Assembly: GCA_014055465.1 (NCBI GenBank)
Contig: WIAF01000002.1
Span: 1-64,000, forward strand
Source: Nitrospira sp. CR1.1
GTDB lineage: Bacteria; Nitrospirota; Nitrospiria; Nitrospirales; Nitrospiraceae
Direction: 5' to 3'
DNA: 64,000 nt
The first letter of the stretch is position 1. Each line of letters starts with the position of its first letter. This document shows positions 52,275 through 62,154 of the stretch, piece after piece. The position numbers and the translations under genes were made by a program. The notes below the pieces were generated by a model. The model was not told the DNA's origin and did no database searches. It saw nothing but the letters and a program-made list of their open reading frames with translations.

Positions 52275-53174
52275 ATGGCACAGTCAGCATTTCGCATCGG
52301 CATCGTCGGGGTAGGACGCATGGGGGCCAACATGGCTCGCCGCCTCCATGACCTCAAGTATCACATTGTCGCCGTGTACGATACCGAATCCTCACGCGCG
52401 GAGACGCTCTCCAAAGAAGTCGGCTGCATCGCCGCCGCAACTCCGGCAGAGGTCGCTGAACTGGCAAACACGGTATTGACCGTGGTGCCGGATGACGCAG
52501 CCATGCGCCACATCTATGCACCCGGCAAACCAGACAGCTTACTGCGGCATGCGGCAAACCGGCTCTTTATCAATTGCGCAACCCTTTCTCCCGCTCTCCA
52601 AACAGAAGTCCACAACCTGGTGGAGGAAGAGGGCGGCCGCAGCCTCGAGGCCTGTATGGCGAGCAGCATTCCCCAGGCGCGCCAAGGCACGCTGTATCTC
52701 ATGTGCGGCGGACGACGGGAGGTATTCGAGCGCGCAACCCCGTTACTCAAGGACCTGAGCGCGCATCTGCGTTATATCGGACCGGCAGGTGACGCCGCGA
52801 AGGTGAAAGCGTTGGTGAATATGGTCATGAACGCCAACACCGCAGCCCTAGCGGAGGGCCTTGGGCTGGCATCAGCCCTGGGGTTGGACCTCACTATGCT
52901 ACGCGACGTGTTTTCTCAGACTGGCGCCAACTCCCGCGTCCTGGAGACCGACGGCGAAGATATGCAGCAACGCGCGCATGACTGCTATTTTTCGGCAGCC
53001 CATGCCGCCAAAGATTCAGGCATCGCCTGCAGTCTGGCCGAAGAGGCCGGTCTGAATCTCCCCGTTGCGAAAGCCACGTATGATCAGTACCGGCGGCTGG
53101 TGACCCTGGGAAAAGGCGAATTGGATAAGTCCGCAGTCGCAGAACTGACGTTCAAAGACCGTCTGACTTCCTGA
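52275..53174 (+). CDS. NAD(P)-dependent oxidoreductase, 3-hydroxyisobutyrate dehydrogenase family
   Basis: 299 aa from ATG 52275 (GGGAGGG 6 nt upstream). Rossmann motif IGIVGVGRMGANMARRL, then VVPDDAAMRHIYAPG, MASSIPQARQGTLYLMCGG, the helix VKALVNMVMNANTAALAEGL with the catalytic-type lysine, and DSGIACSLAEEAGLNLPVA. Substrate class: beta-hydroxyacids or succinic semialdehyde. A more distant upstream frame is rejected. Confidence 0.85.
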   Translation: MAQSAFRIGIVGVGRMGANMARRLHDLKYHIVAVYDTESSRAETLSKEVGCIAAATPAEVAELANTVLTVVPDDAAMRHIYAPGKPDSLLRHAANRLFINCATLSPALQTEVHNLVEEEGGRSLEACMASSIPQARQGTLYLMCGGRREVFERATPLLKDLSAHLRYIGPAGDAAKVKALVNMVMNANTAALAEGLGLASALGLDLTMLRDVFSQTGANSRVLETDGEDMQQRAHDCYFSAAHAAKDSGIACSLAEEAGLNLPVAKATYDQYRRLVTLGKGELDKSAVAELTFKDRLTS

Positions 53175-53182
53175 CGATCCGG

Positions 53183-53650
53183 TTAGTGCGTTTCGAACGG
53201 CCGCTCGGCCCTGATTGATGCGGGGATAAACTGCCACCGTTTCTGCGCATCCACATCAAACGCCCCCAAAAACTTCGACGGACCCGCCAACGACTGAAAC
53301 TCCACCAGGCGAATCGTACAGCCCGTTCGATCAATCACACGGGCATCGTACTGCCCTAGCAGAGTGATCGCACCCGACGCCTGCTCGTACACATTGCGCC
53401 GGCCGGCATACCCCGTATCTGGAAACAACTCGGCTGTACCGGTACAACCGCGAAAGCCTTCCACCTGAAGGATTAATCGGTAACGGGACAAAAACGGATG
53501 CGTGGCGACACGCGTCACCTGCACGCGAAGTCCCGCTGAGGGCAGATCGACCTCAGCGGGCTCCGGACGATCGCTATTACAGGCCGTCAGGACAACAACC
53601 AGCCCCATGACCATCCAGGCCGGTCCTCGTCCCCCCTGCACGAAATTCAT
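53183..53650 (-). CDS. Predicted lipoprotein, unknown function
   Basis: 155 aa. Signal MNFVQGGRGPAWMVMGLVVV, lipobox LTAC at about Cys24. Beta-rich mature part (LRVQVTRVATHPFLSRYRLI, CTGTAELFPDTGYAGRRNVY, CTIRLVEFQSL) with two cysteines. It overlaps the GlcG-like gene by 4 bp downstream. Family unknown to me. Confidence 0.65.
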   Translation of the reverse strand: MNFVQGGRGPAWMVMGLVVVLTACNSDRPEPAEVDLPSAGLRVQVTRVATHPFLSRYRLILQVEGFRGCTGTAELFPDTGYAGRRNVYEQASGAITLLGQYDARVIDRTGCTIRLVEFQSLAGPSKFLGAFDVDAQKRWQFIPASIRAERPFETH

Positions 53651-54195
53651 TTGGCGGCAGGCATCTTCGACGCCGCCCCGATGGCATCAAGACCGGCCTC
53701 GGCGCAGGCATCATCCAAATGAGTCCCCGGCGCGCCGCCGACCCCGATCGCGCCCACCACTTCACCAGCGATTTCAATGGGCAAACCGCCGCCAACCATC
53801 AGAATGCTCTCGTTCATGTCACGCAGCGCTTGCAACGCCGGTTGCTTGGCAATCATGTCCGCCAACTCGCTCGTCGCCCGCCGCAAACTGGCTGCCGTGT
53901 AAGCTTTTTTCCTGCTGCTATCGACGGTGTGGGGACCGGCGCCATCAGCCCGCAACATGGCACGCAGCACGCCGGCTCGATCCACCACCGATGCGCTGAC
54001 CCGATAGCCATCCTTCTTGCAGGCCTCGAGCGCCGCCTGAGCGGCCTTCCCGGCCAGAGCCGCCGGCAAAACCGATTCTTTCGGCAACTCATCCGCTGCA
54101 TGCGCTGCCCCAAGCCATCCGGCGGCCAGGAGTCCTGCGGCGAGGAGACCGGCACATCCCACCAATCGTCCAGACACGTGTATTCTCTTCACCAT
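53647..54195 (-). CDS. Exported GlcG/HbpS-type heme-binding-like protein
   Basis: 182 aa from ATG 54195 (GGAGGCTGATG upstream). Signal peptide ending in AAHAADE. The HbpS/GlcG fold: ALAGKAAQAALEACKKDGYR, VSASVVDRAGVLRAMLRADG, TVDSSRKKAYTAASLRRATS, LMVGGGLPIEIAGEVVGAIG, VGGAPGTHLDDACAEAGLDA. Role in heme or stress binding is inferred. The lipoprotein that follows is coupled by ATGA. Confidence 0.85.
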   Translation of the reverse strand: MVKRIHVSGRLVGCAGLLAAGLLAAGWLGAAHAADELPKESVLPAALAGKAAQAALEACKKDGYRVSASVVDRAGVLRAMLRADGAGPHTVDSSRKKAYTAASLRRATSELADMIAKQPALQALRDMNESILMVGGGLPIEIAGEVVGAIGVGGAPGTHLDDACAEAGLDAIGAASKMPAAK

Positions 54196-54470
54196 CATCA
54201 GCCTCCATTCTCTGTTCGTCAGCAGTGAGCAACCCGCACTGCGCGCGCAGCCTACGGTCATCACACCGCTCTGTCAATACTCGGGTTCTCTTCAACAGGC
54301 TCGGCACGGAGCGTAACGGGCCAGGAATAACGCGCAACTTCGCTGCCGGTGGCAACTGCTCGTGGTGGATAGCGCGAGGAGAGGAAGGGAATTGCGTGCG
54401 GCATCGATCCCGTCATTAGACGCGTAGACGCCGACAAAGCACAATTCTTGCGGACGAGGTCGATGGCTCT

Positions 54471-54977
54471 TTAACGGGTGGAAATGGGGTGGATCACTGC
54501 ATCTGAAGAGCCGGGACGATGCAACTCCTCGATCCACACTTTCGCCTGCGCGACATAAAAGGTGTAGTCGCTTTCCGGATAACTCAACACGACGGCATAG
54601 AGGAGCTGTTTCGCTTCCTGCTCACGCCCGGCGCTCAGGCTCGTCCGGGCTGCTTGCAGGGTGCACGAAGCCGCCAGGGCTTTGGGATCAACGGTGGTGC
54701 GAACCGGTTGTCTGGTGACGAATCGATCCAGGCTCTTCGGAACGTCCGGAGCGGGCACAACGTGGGTATCCGCAGATTGTTGCAGTTGTTTCGCAGCAGA
54801 CAACACCGTTTCGACATCACCGCTCGATTGGCAATGCCGATACAATTCCCACATTGACATCACGGAAGGCGACCGCGGCGCGGCCGCGCGCGACGACGAA
54901 TCGAACAATTGACAGCCGGCCAGGAACATTCCGACGGTCAACAGCAGCAACGATTTTGTCCCGGAGGAAGAGACCAT
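54471..54977 (-). CDS. Predicted lipoprotein with helical repeat-like C-terminus
   Basis: 168 aa. Signal MVSSSGTKSLLLLTVGMFLA with lipobox LAGC (Cys22). The mature part is mostly helical: MWELYRHCQSSGDVETVLSA, CTLQAARTSLSAGREQEAKQ, LLYAVVLSYPESDYTFYVAQ, TPR-like but too short to call. Unknown function. 206 bp of apparently gene-free DNA separates it from the GlcG-like gene. Confidence 0.65.
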   Translation of the reverse strand: MVSSSGTKSLLLLTVGMFLAGCQLFDSSSRAAAPRSPSVMSMWELYRHCQSSGDVETVLSAAKQLQQSADTHVVPAPDVPKSLDRFVTRQPVRTTVDPKALAASCTLQAARTSLSAGREQEAKQLLYAVVLSYPESDYTFYVAQAKVWIEELHRPGSSDAVIHPISTR

Positions 54978-55117
54978 GCACGTATCCTTACCGGATCGGT
55001 TCCGACACTGTCAAGAATTTCAGGGAGGAATTTGCGAATCCGGGTGAAGCATCTGACACGAGCGTCGAAACGATGACGACAAATCGTCGTCGATGGCGAG
55101 GCGACAGAACGAATCAA

Positions 55118-57106
55118 TCAGGATGGAAACGGCGCACCCTCTCGGATCACCCCGATATCTTCGATCAGCGCTCGCAACGGCTCGGCCACCGACCAGGCCT
55201 CTGCAAAACAGCCACGAGGGCAGTGCGGAAGCTGCCCATCGAAAATCTCCGACACCTGCCCCAGGCAAGCGTCTTCCAGGTGTCCGGACAGTCCGTCGAG
55301 AAATATTCGCGCGTCATGCCGCACGGCCGCGCTGTCGCCATAGGTCTTCACCCAGGCCGTCACGAACGGACCCAGGAGAAAGGGCCACACCGTTCCTTGA
55401 TGGTACGCGCCGTCCCGCGCGGCCACGCCGTCTTCATAGGATGAGCAGAATCGAATATCCTCCGGGGCGAGTGTGCGCAACCCCACCGGTGTGAGCAGGC
55501 GCTCTTTCATCAACTGCAAAATCTGTTTTGCCTGCGAGTCAGTCACCAACTGGTCATCCAAAGCCAGGGCGAAAATCTGGTTGGGGCGAAGAGAGGCATC
55601 GTCCCCGGTCGGCCCGTCCACGACATCAAGTAAGTATCCCCCTGTCCGGTACCAGAAGCGCTCACGAAACGAGGCGGTCGCGCGTGCGCGATCCTGCCGG
55701 CAGTGCTCCGCATAAGCGGTCTCGCCGAACTGGTCTGCCAGTGAAGCGGCCACGGCCAACGCCCGCACCCATAAGGCCTGCACCTCCACCGGTTTGCCAT
55801 GCCGCGGCGTGACGACCCAATCCCCGATCTTGACGTCCATCCAGGTCAGTTGGACACCGTCCACCCCGCCGGTGATCATGCCATCCTGGTCCATGCGAAT
55901 CCCGAACCGCGTGCCGTGGCGATACCCGTCAAGAATCTGTTTGATGGCCGGCCAGGCGACCGCGCGGACCCCGGCCAGATCGCGGCTGTAGTGCAGATAG
56001 CGATCCACGGCGTGAACGAACCACAACGAGGCGTCGATCGTATTGTATTCTGGCTGTTCGCCGATATCGGGGAAGCGGTTCGGCACCATGCCCTGCGAAA
56101 CGTAGGACGCGAACGCCTCGATCACCTGCCGCGCCACGTCGTAACGCCCTGTCACCAGACACAGCCCCGGCAACGCGATAAATGTGTCCCGCCCCCAATC
56201 GGCAAACCAGGGATACCCGGCCACCACCGTCTGCCGCGCCCCCCGCCGCACGAGATAGGCGCCCGTCGCTGCCCACAGCCGGCGCATCAACACATCGCCA
56301 CCGGGGATGGATTTTACTACCCCGTCGCGGCGGAGACGCTCGTCCTCGATCGCTTGCGTCACATCGTAGGACGGCAACGCCTCGCTGGTGAAGACGAGTT
56401 CCGCCGCGGTGCCGGGCGTGAGAGTGAATACACATTCACCCGGCGACCACCAATCCTCGGTATGCTCGAGTCCCCGTTCCCGCTCAACAGGATAGTGGAC
56501 CTGGCGATACCAATCCGGTCCGTGATGGTACTGCCCATTATGCAACGCCCGCACGGCCGGCAATCCTTCATAGGGATGCCAGATGACCTCATGTTCTGTT
56601 GTCGTCGCCTCGCTCCGTACGCCGGCATTTTCTCTCTGCGTCGCATGAAAATCGCGTCCCGACAGCATCGGCCTGACCCGCAATACCAACGGGGATGAGA
56701 GCTCACCCAGCAAACGCCAGCGCAGAATCACCAGATCGCGCCCCAGGGGGCACAACAGTTCACGCACCAGGCGAATGCCATGACCGGCGTAACGCCAAGT
56801 CGGCCAGGGATCGCCGGAAAACTCTTCGCAATACTGATACCCTTCCGGGTGCACAACGCCGCTATACAGATTGGTCGACAATGGGATGGTGCGCCCGCCG
56901 CTTTCCACGAATTCCTCAACGTGGTTCACGAGCACGACACGGTCGACCGGCGGGTGTCTCGCGACCAATAGCAATGCATGGTAGCGTCGCGTATTGGCGC
57001 CGGCGACCGTACCCGACGCGTATCCCCCGCGGCCGTTCGTCTCCAGCCACTCCAGACTCAACGCCCGCTCCAGATCCTGGCAACGTCTCGAATCGATGGT
57101 CATCAC
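55118..57106 (-). CDS. Amylo-alpha-1,6-glucosidase (glycogen debranching enzyme)
   Basis: 662 aa. N-terminal GDE_N domain (EWLETNGRGGYASGTVAGAN, TRRYHALLLVARHPPVDRVV), then the (alpha/alpha)6 catalytic domain: YPWFADWGRDTFIALPGL, TIDASLWFVHAVDRYL, DVKIGDWVVTPRHGKPVEVQ and YHQGTVWPFLLGPFV. Removes alpha-1,6 branches from glycogen-type polymers. ATG 57106 follows GGAGACGCGTG. It is 11 bp downstream of the GH63-like gene. Confidence 0.9.
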   Translation of the reverse strand: MMTIDSRRCQDLERALSLEWLETNGRGGYASGTVAGANTRRYHALLLVARHPPVDRVVLVNHVEEFVESGGRTIPLSTNLYSGVVHPEGYQYCEEFSGDPWPTWRYAGHGIRLVRELLCPLGRDLVILRWRLLGELSSPLVLRVRPMLSGRDFHATQRENAGVRSEATTTEHEVIWHPYEGLPAVRALHNGQYHHGPDWYRQVHYPVERERGLEHTEDWWSPGECVFTLTPGTAAELVFTSEALPSYDVTQAIEDERLRRDGVVKSIPGGDVLMRRLWAATGAYLVRRGARQTVVAGYPWFADWGRDTFIALPGLCLVTGRYDVARQVIEAFASYVSQGMVPNRFPDIGEQPEYNTIDASLWFVHAVDRYLHYSRDLAGVRAVAWPAIKQILDGYRHGTRFGIRMDQDGMITGGVDGVQLTWMDVKIGDWVVTPRHGKPVEVQALWVRALAVAASLADQFGETAYAEHCRQDRARATASFRERFWYRTGGYLLDVVDGPTGDDASLRPNQIFALALDDQLVTDSQAKQILQLMKERLLTPVGLRTLAPEDIRFCSSYEDGVAARDGAYHQGTVWPFLLGPFVTAWVKTYGDSAAVRHDARIFLDGLSGHLEDACLGQVSEIFDGQLPHCPRGCFAEAWSVAEPLRALIEDIGVIREGAPFPS

Positions 57107-57117
57107 GCGTCTCCGGC

Positions 57118-59793
57118 TTATTCGCCTGACTGCTGAATCAATTTGGCCACCAGGCCAGTCCAGCCGGTTTGATGGCTTGCGCCGAGACCGGCGCCGTTAT
57201 CGCCGTGGAAGTATTCATAGAACAACAACAGATCACGCCAGTGCGGGTCCTGCTGAAACTTCGCCGTCCCGCCATAAACCGGACGGCGGCCATCCGGTCC
57301 CCGCAAAAATGTATGTGTGAGGCGGCGGGACAACTCGGCGGCCACCTCGGCCAGATTGCGCCTCTGCCCCGAGCCCGTCGGGTATTCAACGCGAAACGAA
57401 TCGCCCAGATAATAATGAAACTTCTGGAGCGATTCGATCAACAGATAGTTCACGGGAAACCAGACCGGCCCCCGCCAGTTCGAGTTCCCCCCGAACAGGC
57501 CGTTGGAGGACTCCGCCGGTTGATATTCGACACATTGGTTGGTCCCCATCATCGAGAACACGTAGGGGTGATCTTTGTGATACCGGGACAATGCCCGCAC
57601 GCCATGGGGCGACAGAAATTCATTTTCATCGAGCAAGTACCGTAGCACCTTGGCCAATCGGGGTCGATTGACCAAAGACAGGAAGCGGCGCACTTCGCCG
57701 TCCTGCGATTGGGTTTCGATGTGCAAGCTGAAGTCCGGCCGGTTTTCAATGAACCATTGCATGCGATGCTTAAAGCGCGGCAGCTGGTCAATGAGTTCGG
57801 AATCCAGCGTCTCCACGGCAAAGAGGGGGATCAGTCCGACCATGGAGCGGATCTTCATAGGAAAGGTCTTGCCGTCCGGCAGCTGCAGCACGTCATAAAA
57901 AAATCCGTCCTCCCTGTTCCAGAGCTCGATCCTGGCATTCCCGAAATTGTTCATCGCCCGGCAGATGTAAACGAAATGCTCGAAAAACTTACTGGCGACA
58001 TCCTCATACGCCCGATCGTCCCTCGCCAGTTCAAGCGCGATAGACAACATGTTCAGGCAATACATGCCCATCCAACTCGTGGCGTCTGATTGTTCGATGT
58101 GCCCGCCGGTGGGAAGCGGCTTGCTCCGGTCGAAGACTCCGATATTATCCAACCCCAGAAACCCGCCCTGAAAAATATTCTTCCCCTCGGCGTCCTTGCG
58201 ATTGACCCACCAGGTAAAGTTCAGCAGGAGCTTGTGAAAGATCCGCTCCAGAAAAACACGGTCGCCGACGCCCTTGCGTTTCTTCTCGATTTTATACACG
58301 CGCCAGGCCGCCCAGGCATGCACCGGCGGATTCACGTCGCCGAAGGCCCATTCGTACGCAGGCATCTGCCCGTTCGGATGCATGTACCATTCGCGCAACA
58401 TCAGCACGAGCTGGTCCTTGGCAAACCGCGAATCGACCAGCGCAATCGGCAGGCAGTGAAAGGCAAGGTCCCAGGCGGCATACCAGGGATATTCCCATTT
58501 ATCAGGCATGGAAATGACGTCGGCGTTGTAGAGATGCGTCCAGTCGGCGTTGCGGCCGCGCAACCGTTCCGGCGGAGGCTCCGGCCCTGCCGGATCCCCC
58601 TTGAGCCACCGATCGACTTCGTAGTGGTAAAACTGCTTGCTCCAGAGGAGACCGGCGAAAGCCTGGCGCTGCACCAGGCGCGCATCGGCGGAAAGACCTG
58701 GGGGCGCCAGATGCGCATAAAATTCGTCCGCTTCTTGTTGACGGTCTGCGAAAACGGCGTCGAATGCCACCGGATCAAGAGCCCCCTCCGCAGGACCGTT
58801 GGTGAAGCGCAACCGGATGGTGACCGGCCGGCCAGGCAAGGTGGAGAGCACGTACTGCGCCGCCGCCTTGGATCCAATCCGGTCCGGATTGACGGCGCTG
58901 GTGTTTCCCTGGACGATATACTCATTGATGCCATCTTTCACATACCGCGCCCCGTTGGAATCGCCGTACAACCGACGCGTGTTGGTCTCGTTTTCCGTGA
59001 ACAGCAAATCAGGCGCCCCCTCGCACAGGAATCGGCGCTGCCCGTAATACTCATGGTCGAATTCGACGGCACTCACCCCGAGACTCGATTCCCCTTGTCG
59101 CAATCGCGGACGGCGCACATCAAGCCCCCATGACCACGTATTCCGGAACCAGATCGTTGGTAAGACGGTCAACTCAGACGGGTCCGGCCCGCGATTGATC
59201 ACGGTGATGCGCTGCAGCAGGTCCTCGGGCGACGCCTTCGCGTATTCAACCAACACGTCGAAGTACCGGTCGCCATCGAACAGACCCGTATCGAGCAACT
59301 CGAATTCAGGATCCGCCCGGTTCCGACGGCGGTTTTCTTCAATCAAGCGGGTATAAGGAAAAGCAGCCTGCGGATACTTGTAGAGAAACTTCATGTAGGA
59401 ATGCGTAGGCGTCGAATCGAGATAGAAGTAGTACTCCTTGCAATCCTCTCCATGGTTGCCTTCGTTTCCGGTCAGGCCGAACAGCCGTTCTTTGAGAATC
59501 GGATCGCGCCCGTTCCAGAGGGCCAGCGCGAGACAGATAAATTGGTGGCGATCGCACATTCCGGCCAGGCCTTCTTCATTCCAACGGTAGGCTTTCGAGC
59601 GGGCATGATCATGGGGCAGCGACTCCCAGGCCGTTCCGTAGGGGCTATAGTCTTCACGGACCGTTCCCCAGGCTCGTTCGCTCAGGTAGGGCCCCCAACG
59701 TTTCCAATGTTTTTGGCGTCGATCATCTTCATCGAGGCGCTCCTGTTCAGCTGACTGCGCAGAGGCAGGTTTCCGCACTGGCGATGTCGACAT
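57118..59793 (-). CDS. GH63-type glucosidase
   Basis: 891 aa. GH63/MGH1-like: [60 protein letters not shown] at the N-terminus and the conserved [54 protein letters not shown] and [17 protein letters not shown]. Family members hydrolyse alpha-glucosides of glucosylglycerate, trehalose or oligosaccharides. The debranching enzyme follows, so both serve intracellular alpha-glucan or compatible-solute turnover (inferred). Confidence 0.9.
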   Translation of the reverse strand: MSTSPVRKPASAQSAEQERLDEDDRRQKHWKRWGPYLSERAWGTVREDYSPYGTAWESLPHDHARSKAYRWNEEGLAGMCDRHQFICLALALWNGRDPILKERLFGLTGNEGNHGEDCKEYYFYLDSTPTHSYMKFLYKYPQAAFPYTRLIEENRRRNRADPEFELLDTGLFDGDRYFDVLVEYAKASPEDLLQRITVINRGPDPSELTVLPTIWFRNTWSWGLDVRRPRLRQGESSLGVSAVEFDHEYYGQRRFLCEGAPDLLFTENETNTRRLYGDSNGARYVKDGINEYIVQGNTSAVNPDRIGSKAAAQYVLSTLPGRPVTIRLRFTNGPAEGALDPVAFDAVFADRQQEADEFYAHLAPPGLSADARLVQRQAFAGLLWSKQFYHYEVDRWLKGDPAGPEPPPERLRGRNADWTHLYNADVISMPDKWEYPWYAAWDLAFHCLPIALVDSRFAKDQLVLMLREWYMHPNGQMPAYEWAFGDVNPPVHAWAAWRVYKIEKKRKGVGDRVFLERIFHKLLLNFTWWVNRKDAEGKNIFQGGFLGLDNIGVFDRSKPLPTGGHIEQSDATSWMGMYCLNMLSIALELARDDRAYEDVASKFFEHFVYICRAMNNFGNARIELWNREDGFFYDVLQLPDGKTFPMKIRSMVGLIPLFAVETLDSELIDQLPRFKHRMQWFIENRPDFSLHIETQSQDGEVRRFLSLVNRPRLAKVLRYLLDENEFLSPHGVRALSRYHKDHPYVFSMMGTNQCVEYQPAESSNGLFGGNSNWRGPVWFPVNYLLIESLQKFHYYLGDSFRVEYPTGSGQRRNLAEVAAELSRRLTHTFLRGPDGRRPVYGGTAKFQQDPHWRDLLLFYEYFHGDNGAGLGASHQTGWTGLVAKLIQQSGE

Positions 59794-59955
59794 ATGACAC
59801 AGACTCCTCTTCCCGGCCGCCCTTGACCGTCAAAACCGCGCCAGCATGCGCCCGGCGTCGAAAAGATTCAACAGGGATTCGCGGGGAGAGCCTGATGGAG
59901 GAACTGCGTATGCGCGCCGGAGCTGAGAGTGAACGCGCCTAAGACAGAAACGGGC

Positions 59956-59984
59956 CACTGCCCCCGTTCTTGAGGGGGGCGGTG
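59956..59984. terminator. GC-rich stem-loop after the 61-aa gene
   Basis: CACTGCCCCC, loop about 9 nt, GGGGGCGGTG, 10 pairs with one G-T. It lies downstream of the leftward gene at 60057 and upstream of the GH63 gene; on the minus strand TTTC follows. Confidence 0.55.
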
Positions 59985-60056
59985 AAGACCCTATGCGGGA
60001 TATTCAACAAATTGCCGAAGGAACGGAGAGGATGACTTACCTGGGAATCAGAGACG

Positions 60057-60242
60057 TTAGCTCCAGACGACAGCTTCCTGGTTCATGAGATAGTCGATAA
60101 CTTCGATGCTATCCCGCAACTGAAGTTGCGCCTGCTCAGACATCGGCAAAATTGCTCCGAGAAGCTTGCCGGACTCCATCTCTGCCAGGTTGGGAATCCC
60201 GTCGGTACTGCGTTTTTCGAGATCAAATCGAAAGCTGGCCAC
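60057..60242 (-). CDS. Small hypothetical protein (61 aa)
   Basis: GTG 60242 follows GGAGGTAAGAC, an excellent Shine-Dalgarno. Product: charged start (SFRFDLEKRSTDGIPNLAEM), a hydrophobic middle (SGKLLGAILPMSEQAQLQL) and an acidic end (RDSIEVIDYLMNQEAVVWS). No signal or Cys motif. A GC-rich stem-loop lies downstream. Not recognised. Confidence 0.55.
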   Translation of the reverse strand: MASFRFDLEKRSTDGIPNLAEMESGKLLGAILPMSEQAQLQLRDSIEVIDYLMNQEAVVWS

Positions 60243-60398
60243 GTCTTACCTCCAATCCCTTGTCGGTCGTAGTGCAGCAATTCTTGAGCCACACAGGAGC
60301 ACGTCGAATTCCTTGCTCACCATGAAGCATAGCACAAGGTCGTCGCCGCCAAGGGGAGGCGGATAACCTCTCAATTTGTTGCACGTTCCAACAGGAGA

Positions 60399-61424
60399 TC
60401 AGCGTGATGCGCTCAGGGGCGGGAGCGCGCCGAGGTAGGGAAATGCGCCGATTTTTACGAGCGAGGTGTCTGCCCGAAGCCTGAAATCATCCCGCGCGGT
60501 GTCAACGAACCGTGGGTCTACCGTCAAATCAGAATCAGGCTTCAGTTCGGGCGCCGGCTGGTTCGGGGTTCCCGACCGGAGATAGTTGGAACCCGAGTTC
60601 TGCATGGCATTGTAGGAGAAGAGCACCCGGCTCGAGGCTCCCACGACGAACCCATAGGCATTCAGGCTCACGATATTGCCTGAGGCCTCATTTTGAGACG
60701 TTCCCAAAAACGCGGCGCCCCCGCCGTTTTTGACGAACGTATTCCCGAGCAGAATCGCTTGCGCCTGATCGTTGACGATCACGGCTTCAAACAGGCTTCG
60801 GGTAATGACATTCCGTTCCAGCCGCACGGTGGATTTCCCGGCGACGCTGACGCCATGGTCGTTGTCGTGGATGAAGTTGCCCCGCATGACGGCCTGAGAA
60901 TTGGCAAATTGAATACCGGTGGTTTCGCTGCCGCCGATATCGCAATCCTCAATCCGCACATCCTCCACCTGCTGCGTAAACAACATGCCTTTCACCCGCG
61001 CATGATGAAAGTGGATGCCGCGGCCGTTAAACATCCCCATCGCGTGCCCGCCATGTTCATTGACGGTAATGCCGGAGATCTCGATATTGGTCGCCCCGTA
61101 GGGCCACTTGCCGATATGAAACACGCCCACCCGTTCACGACCCAGGATCGTCACCTGATCCATGCCGGCCCCGATTAAGCGGACATTTTCTTTGCTGTGA
61201 ATAGTGACGTCTTCGGGATAGGCACCGGGGCGGATCAGAATGGTGTCACCCTTTTTCGCGGCATCCACCGCTTCCTGAATAGAGCGATACTGGCCCGAGC
61301 CGTCCAAGGCCACCACCAGGGGCTCGCGTTGCGCAGCCGCAGGGTCTTCCGCCAGCGCACCAGTCACCCCAGCAGCCACGACCGTCAGACCCAAGACCAC
61401 ATTTCGAACGATAGCGCACAGCAT
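60399..61424 (-). CDS. Exported right-handed parallel beta-helix repeat protein
   Basis: 341 aa. Signal peptide MLCAIVRNVVLGLTVVAAG. The mature protein starts like a pectin-lyase fold (DGSGQYRSIQEAVDAAKKGD, TILIRPGAYPEDVTIHS) and continues as beta-helix rungs (VRIEDCDIGGSETTGIQFAN, SQAVMRGNFIHDNDHGVSVA, STVRLERNVITRSLFEAV). Many are carbohydrate-active or carbohydrate-binding; the catalytic residues of known lyases are not visible. Divergent from coaE. TATAGC 7 nt before the ATG. Confidence 0.85.
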   Translation of the reverse strand: MLCAIVRNVVLGLTVVAAGVTGALAEDPAAAQREPLVVALDGSGQYRSIQEAVDAAKKGDTILIRPGAYPEDVTIHSKENVRLIGAGMDQVTILGRERVGVFHIGKWPYGATNIEISGITVNEHGGHAMGMFNGRGIHFHHARVKGMLFTQQVEDVRIEDCDIGGSETTGIQFANSQAVMRGNFIHDNDHGVSVAGKSTVRLERNVITRSLFEAVIVNDQAQAILLGNTFVKNGGGAAFLGTSQNEASGNIVSLNAYGFVVGASSRVLFSYNAMQNSGSNYLRSGTPNQPAPELKPDSDLTVDPRFVDTARDDFRLRADTSLVKIGAFPYLGALPPLSASR

Positions 61425-61431
61425 ATGGATG

Positions 61432-61437
61432 GCTATA
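61432..61437 (-). promoter_or_regulatory. Weak -10-like box of the beta-helix gene
   Basis: TATAGC (minus strand), 7 nt, ATG 61424; no TGn extension. Weak member of the leaderless set. Confidence 0.3.
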
Positions 61438-61491
61438 CCGCCGGGACCAGCGAGAAGTCAATCGAGCCTCGTTGCGGGGGCAACCACCCCA

Positions 61492-61500
61492 TGCTATCTT
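61492..61500 (+). promoter_or_regulatory. Extended -10 of coaE
   Basis: TGCTATCTT, 8 nt, ATG 61509. Predicted leader of about 1-2 nt. Confidence 0.5.
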
Positions 61501-61508
61501 CACGCCCC

Positions 61509-62111
61509 ATGATTCTGGTAGGCCTGACCGGCGGAGTGGCGACCGGCAAGAGCACGGTCGCACGTATGTTTGCGCGTTGCGGAGCGGTCGTCATCGATGC
61601 CGATGCCCTGGCCCATCAGGTCGTCAAACCGGGCAAACCAGCCTGGCGCGAGATCATCAAGACGTTCGGCCCCTCCGTGCTAAACCCAGATCGCACGCTG
61701 AACCGGCAAGCCCTGGGTGCACTCGTCTTCCGGCATCCGGCACAACTGCGGCGCCTGGAACAGATCATTCATCCTCGCGTCGCACGGGAGCAGGCCAGAC
61801 GAACTCGGGAGGCCGCTCGCCATCAGCCCAAATCTGTCGTCATCTATGATGTCCCGCTCCTGTTCGAAGCAAAAATCGATGCGCGCGTGGACAAGGTCGT
61901 CGTGGTCACCGCCAATCGGGACACACAAATCACTCGATTGAAGAAACGCAATGGATTGACAGGCGCCGAAGCCATCCGGCGCATCCGCAGTCAATGGCCG
62001 CTGCGGAAGAAGGCTGCCGCTTCCGACTACCTCCTCGACGGCACCACCCCGCGCCGGCGCCTGTTCACTGTCGTGAAGCAGCTCTACGCTGAACTCCTCG
62101 CCCTTGCCTGA
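61509..62111 (+). CDS. coaE: Dephospho-CoA kinase
   Basis: 200 aa, usual size. Catalyses the last step of coenzyme A synthesis (dephospho-CoA + ATP). P-loop GLTGGVATGKSTVARMF (5-21), VIDADALAHQV, HPRVAREQ, VVIYDVPLLFEAKID, ADYLLDG-like ending SDYLLDGTTPRR. Start ATG 61509 fits the family; the frame is open back to 61197, and that extension is rejected as shadow of the beta-helix gene. ATG 61491 is a possible start. Confidence 0.93.
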   Translation: MILVGLTGGVATGKSTVARMFARCGAVVIDADALAHQVVKPGKPAWREIIKTFGPSVLNPDRTLNRQALGALVFRHPAQLRRLEQIIHPRVAREQARRTREAARHQPKSVVIYDVPLLFEAKIDARVDKVVVVTANRDTQITRLKKRNGLTGAEAIRRIRSQWPLRKKAAASDYLLDGTTPRRRLFTVVKQLYAELLALA

Positions 62112-62139
62112 CCCCAGCTTTTCCCTCGCGGCTTCTGTA

Positions 62140-62148
62140 TGTTAGCAT
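62140..62148 (+). promoter_or_regulatory. Extended -10 of trxB
   Basis: TGTTAGCAT, 6 nt, ATG 62155. Same layout as lhr and the nucleotidyltransferase. Confidence 0.5.
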
Positions 62149-62154
62149 CCGCTC

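Noticed and set aside
55060..55090. GACGAC...GTCGTC hairpin near the debranching gene end
   Set aside because: Short stem inside repetitive GACGA sequence without T-run; not convincing as terminator.
61197..61508. N-terminal extension of coaE
   Set aside because: Antisense to the beta-helix gene; CoaE homology begins at 61509.
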